Part shown: positions 61,200 to 64,000 of the stretch, one piece after another
How the letters are laid out: each line of letters starts with the position of its first letter
Numbering within the stretch: position 1 is the first letter of the stretch
Source: an uncultured Bacteroidales bacterium
Lineage (GTDB): Bacteria > Bacteroidota > Bacteroidia > Bacteroidales > Bacteroidaceae
NCBI GenBank assembly: GCA_902798615.1
Contig: CADBXL010000013.1
Span: 1-64,000 of the forward strand
Length of the DNA: 64,000 nt
Direction: 5' to 3'
Notes under the pieces: model-generated
Seen by the model: the letters and a program-made list of their open reading frames with translations, nothing else
Told to the model about the DNA's origin: nothing
The model's database searches: none
Program-made: the position numbers and the translations under genes

Positions 61200-63226
61200 C
61201 ATTTCTTCTTGAGTACAATCATATCCCCCATCTTTTGACAAGCCATATCGTAAACCTGCTTGACAGCTGCATATTTGTTATCTTCATAGAGCATATTCTT
61301 GCATACATATGAGAAGGAAAGACGTATCATGGACTCATCCTTCCTGCAGGTCATCTTGGCTGTCATGGTTCGGTCAGGCAAGGTAAGTTCATAGCCCTTA
61401 GGAGTCTCTTCCACCTCATATCCTTCAGGAATATTGATATCAACATAATAATTCACAGTTTCCTGATATGGTAGTTCGATAGGTAATTCGCGCTCTTCTT
61501 CCTTGAAAGGTGATTCTCCCATAGGATTGAAAATGAAAGGACTCACATAGATATGGTCATCAGTTGCCTCTACAGACTTATGGAACTTAATCTCGCTCTT
61601 TACCTCATTGCCATACTGAGTATGGCCAGTAAGATTGAGAGCATCGATTGTGACATCAAACTTCTTCTGAAGTGTATGAACATAATCGAGACTGTCCTTT
61701 GCCTTGTAATAATCGTGCTTAATCTCTCGAGCAGCGTTCTTAGAGTATTGTGTAGATACATCTCCTGTCAAAGTGCCGTCAGCAGAAACAGAGATATTCG
61801 ACATATATATAGTGATATGCTTAGCAAACTTGGTGAGGTCAACCCAAGAGCCTTCTATTTTCTTTCCTATCTTACGAGCTTTGGCTACATATAAATTGGG
61901 ATCGAGTACATTGATAGCGCCATAAGGGTCTGTTCCATCCACAAAATATGTCTGGTTATTGACATCGACTGCAACAATGAACGTATTGAACGCATTAGCT
62001 GATGGATGGATAGGCAAACGACCATTGGTGCGTGTACTGAGATAAACAGGATATGCGGTAATGCCAAGATCGTTGAGCACATTGATGAGCATCATATTGA
62101 TGTCGGCAGTATTACCACTTTTCCTCTTGATTACAGTAGAGGCTGATTCAGGGATATTGCCATATTTTCCATCCCAAGCCACACGATTTGAAAGGAATCT
62201 CACAGCCGAACTGATACGCATAAGTTCGTCAGGAATCGCTGAAATTCCACTTGCATCCAATTCTTCCTTGAACTTACTCTTGTCATTGAGTCGAGGGCCT
62301 ATCTGATCTTGTTCAAGAATGAGTTTATCTGCCTGATCCCAGGTAGAACCAACTTCTCGTTTGACTGCACCAGGGAACTGCATAGTCTTGAGGTCACAAA
62401 TTACCTTTGCCTTGAAATCGTCTTCATTCCAAAGGAATGGCATCTTACGCAGTGCTGGCATATAATATGACTCTAGTTCGTAACAGTTAGTATTACAGCG
62501 GGAATTGTCCATTCCGGCCTTATTCTGTATTTCCACATAACCTGTATATACTTTAGACTTTACATTTGCTTTATTTGTAGGTGCCTCTACGTTAAACAAG
62601 AGCACAGCAGGAATCTCCATGAAATATTTCTGATAGATAATAGGAATATTCTTCTGCATATCGAAATCATAGATATTGTAATATCTTCGGCTGAACAATT
62701 GATAGCGCACCTCTATGATACTACCTTTCTGAACATTAGGTACACTGAACTTCCTTACCTTGTAATGCTCGTTCAAACGTTCTTCACGAATGAGCTGCGG
62801 AGTGAGTTTTGTTGCTTCTATCTTTCCTTTTTCATTCAGATTATATGAAGCAGCTTCAAAGGCATAGAATTTTTCTTCTTCCCCATTTTGCATTGAATTT
62901 TCAGAATAGAAAGGTATGGTAAAGTCTCCATATTTCTTTCCTTCATCCTTGAGAACTTTGATACGGATTTTGTGATCATAAACTAGAATCAAGTCATACA
63001 GAGTGGCCATGGTATAATTCACTTCACAGGTTTGACTGATAACAACTGCATCAGCCTCAGAATCCAGAGGATAACTCGTCATTGTCATCTCTTCCATTGT
63101 AGGCTTACCGAATTTCTTATTGTAAGCAGGTACACCATCCATAGGTGGTAAGGTCTGTGCCCATAGCTGAGCTACTGAACTGATAAAAAGTAATAATGCT
63201 ATAAAGCATTTAGGCATTCGTTTCAT
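61199..63226 (-). CDS. DUF3857 / transglutaminase-like exported protein (catalytic Cys lost)
   Basis: A 675-residue paralogue of the next gene: signal peptide (about 1-23, ending in QLWAQ), DUF3857 region (VRYQLFSRRYYNIYDFDMQK) and a transglutaminase-like core. Here the catalytic segment reads SGNTADINMML, with Thr in the Cys position. A downstream VDGTDPYG segment retains Asp. It is therefore likely to be a binding protein or partner rather than an enzyme. It is translationally coupled to the second gene. Confidence 0.85.
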   Translation of the reverse strand: MKRMPKCFIALLLFISSVAQLWAQTLPPMDGVPAYNKKFGKPTMEEMTMTSYPLDSEADAVVISQTCEVNYTMATLYDLILVYDHKIRIKVLKDEGKKYGDFTIPFYSENSMQNGEEEKFYAFEAASYNLNEKGKIEATKLTPQLIREERLNEHYKVRKFSVPNVQKGSIIEVRYQLFSRRYYNIYDFDMQKNIPIIYQKYFMEIPAVLLFNVEAPTNKANVKSKVYTGYVEIQNKAGMDNSRCNTNCYELESYYMPALRKMPFLWNEDDFKAKVICDLKTMQFPGAVKREVGSTWDQADKLILEQDQIGPRLNDKSKFKEELDASGISAIPDELMRISSAVRFLSNRVAWDGKYGNIPESASTVIKRKSGNTADINMMLINVLNDLGITAYPVYLSTRTNGRLPIHPSANAFNTFIVAVDVNNQTYFVDGTDPYGAINVLDPNLYVAKARKIGKKIEGSWVDLTKFAKHITIYMSNISVSADGTLTGDVSTQYSKNAAREIKHDYYKAKDSLDYVHTLQKKFDVTIDALNLTGHTQYGNEVKSEIKFHKSVEATDDHIYVSPFIFNPMGESPFKEEERELPIELPYQETVNYYVDINIPEGYEVEETPKGYELTLPDRTMTAKMTCRKDESMIRLSFSYVCKNMLYEDNKYAAVKQVYDMACQKMGDMIVLKKK

Positions 63227-63264
63227 TGTCTTTGGATTATTTTATAAATTTTCAGGCAAATTAT

Positions 63265-63290
63265 ATTGATGCAAAATTAGGGAATAATTT
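63265..63290 (-). promoter_or_regulatory. Promoter of the DUF3857 pair
   Basis: The minus-strand -7 element TAATTTTG (63272-63279) followed by CATC lies about 45 bp upstream of the start codon at 63226. The segment 63300-63470 shows no further feature. Confidence 0.65.
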
Positions 63291-63473
63291 TGAATTATGC
63301 AAAATTTTCCTCTAAAAATGTCAGTGGTCTTGGCATTGATAGAAGAAAATGTTCTTATATCAGTCAGAGATATGGTAAGAGCAAAGAAAATTTAGGAAGA
63401 AAAGAAAGCGAGATAATTAACAAATAACATGTTTGGAGCGGATTGGCTTGCGCATATTATTATAGACCATATA

Positions 63474-63515
63474 CAAAAAAACAAGATCAACATCGCAGCT
63501 TTGCTGCTGTGATGC
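63474..63515 (-). terminator. cysK terminator
   Basis: The stem CATCGCAGC (63491-63499) and GCTGTGATG (63506-63514) matches at 8 of 9 positions and is followed on the minus strand by a U-run, about 50 bp after the cysK stop codon. Confidence 0.7.
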
Positions 63516-63567
63516 CGACCTTGTAATTATAACAACGAAGCTATTATTCTTTTGCTTCTTTCTATGT

Positions 63568-64000
63568 TTAGAGTGGGTACTCGTCGAAAGCGTAGAGGAT
63601 GGTAGAGAGATAACGCTCGCCTGTGTCTGGGAGGAGGACTACGATCTTCTTGCCCTTGTTCTCAGGACGTGCTGCAACCTGTGCTGCAGCAAATGCTGCT
63701 GCACCAGAAGAGATACCAACGAGAAGGCCTTCTGTCTGTGCGAGCTCACGACCTGTGCGGATTGCATCATCGTTGTCAACATCGATAACCTCGTCGATTA
63801 CATCTGCGTTGTATGTCTTTGGAACGAAGCCTGCACCGATACCCTGAATCTTGTGAGGACCGCTCTTACCGCCGTTGAGTACTGGTGATGTGAGAGGCTC
63901 TACAGCATAGATCTTCACGTTAGGGTTCTTCTCCTTGAGATACTTACCTATTCCAGAGATTGTACCGCCTGTACCTACACCTGCTACGAAGATATCTACC
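63568..64000 (-). CDS. cysK: Cysteine synthase (partial, 5' end outside window)
   Basis: The C-terminal 144 residues of O-acetylserine sulfhydrylase, a PLP enzyme that makes cysteine from O-acetylserine and sulfide. Visible are the PLP phosphate-binding loop [55 protein letters not shown] and the C-terminal [20 protein letters not shown]. The reading frame is open to the window edge. Its 3' end is duplicated at 59157-59318. Confidence 0.95.
   Translation of the reverse strand, partial: VDIFVAGVGTGGTISGIGKYLKEKNPNVKIYAVEPLTSPVLNGGKSGPHKIQGIGAGFVPKTYNADVIDEVIDVDNDDAIRTGRELAQTEGLLVGISSGAAAFAAAQVAARPENKGKKIVVLLPDTGERYLSTILYAFDEYPL

Overview
The window looks like a chromosomal segment of a Bacteroidales bacterium, most likely Prevotella or a close relative. 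The evidence is: promoters of the Bacteroidota type (TAnnTTTG), usually without a Shine-Dalgarno sequence; SprA/Sov of the type IX secretion system next to ruvA; a TonB receptor paired with a DUF4249 lipoprotein; DUF2023 next to flavodoxin; and Ddh-type lysine/DAP synthesis. No rRNA, tRNA, transposase, integrase or CRISPR array was seen.

Layout. 0.3-4.3 kb: a 53-residue membrane peptide gene with its own operator, a ZIP metal transporter, a methyltransferase, a small membrane protein and enolase. 4.9-9.2 kb: TonB receptor and DUF4249 lipoprotein, then DUF2023 and flavodoxin. 9.3-23.5 kb (minus strand): ddh, a degenerate histidine-kinase-like membrane protein, dacB, nadB, the 7.7-kb sprA gene and ruvA. 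24.8-31.3 kb: a small exported protein and two pectin-degrading enzymes (CE8 pectinesterase, PL9 pectate lyase). 32.1-36.7 kb (minus): VanX-like dipeptidase, CvfB-like S1 protein, LolD-like ATPase and a Kef-type antiporter. 36.9-43.0 kb: asd-dxs and trkA-trkH. 43.4-52.2 kb: a defence/toxin-antitoxin stretch with a small conserved-looking peptide, a hydrolase, an eroded RelE/ParE module, a type III restriction-modification pair and a three-gene HipB/HipA-N/HipA-C (HipBST-like) module. 53.2-58.8 kb: a compact nitrogenase-like operon. 59.2-64.0 kb: a duplicated cysK tail, two DUF3857/transglutaminase-like proteins and the 3' part of cysK.

The most interesting system is the six-gene operon nifB-nifX(1)-nifH-nifX(2)-nifD-like-nifK-like. 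NifB and NifH keep all cluster-binding residues. The D/K-like pair keeps the P-cluster cysteines and the cofactor cysteine (C275). By eye alignment, however, D has lost the Gln and His that line the N2-reduction site, and nifE, nifN and nifV are absent from the window. I read it as a NifB-cofactor-dependent reductase of unknown substrate, comparable in layout to methylthio-alkane reductase. Its promoter lies inside a perfect 12-bp inverted repeat. A perfect 29-bp inverted repeat fills the nifH-nifX(2) gap, which would favour NifH over the downstream genes.

The second theme is an unusual density of intergenic repeat families: five arrays with an exact 11-nt period, a 213-bp GTGCAC element with terminal inverted repeats, a 0.37-kb element built on GTGACGAG motifs, AAAGTAAATT elements around trkA, GCCTGGAAGGC elements, and a GC-rich palindrome that has also entered coding sequence, including signal peptides. 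All family names are mine, and all alignments were made by eye.
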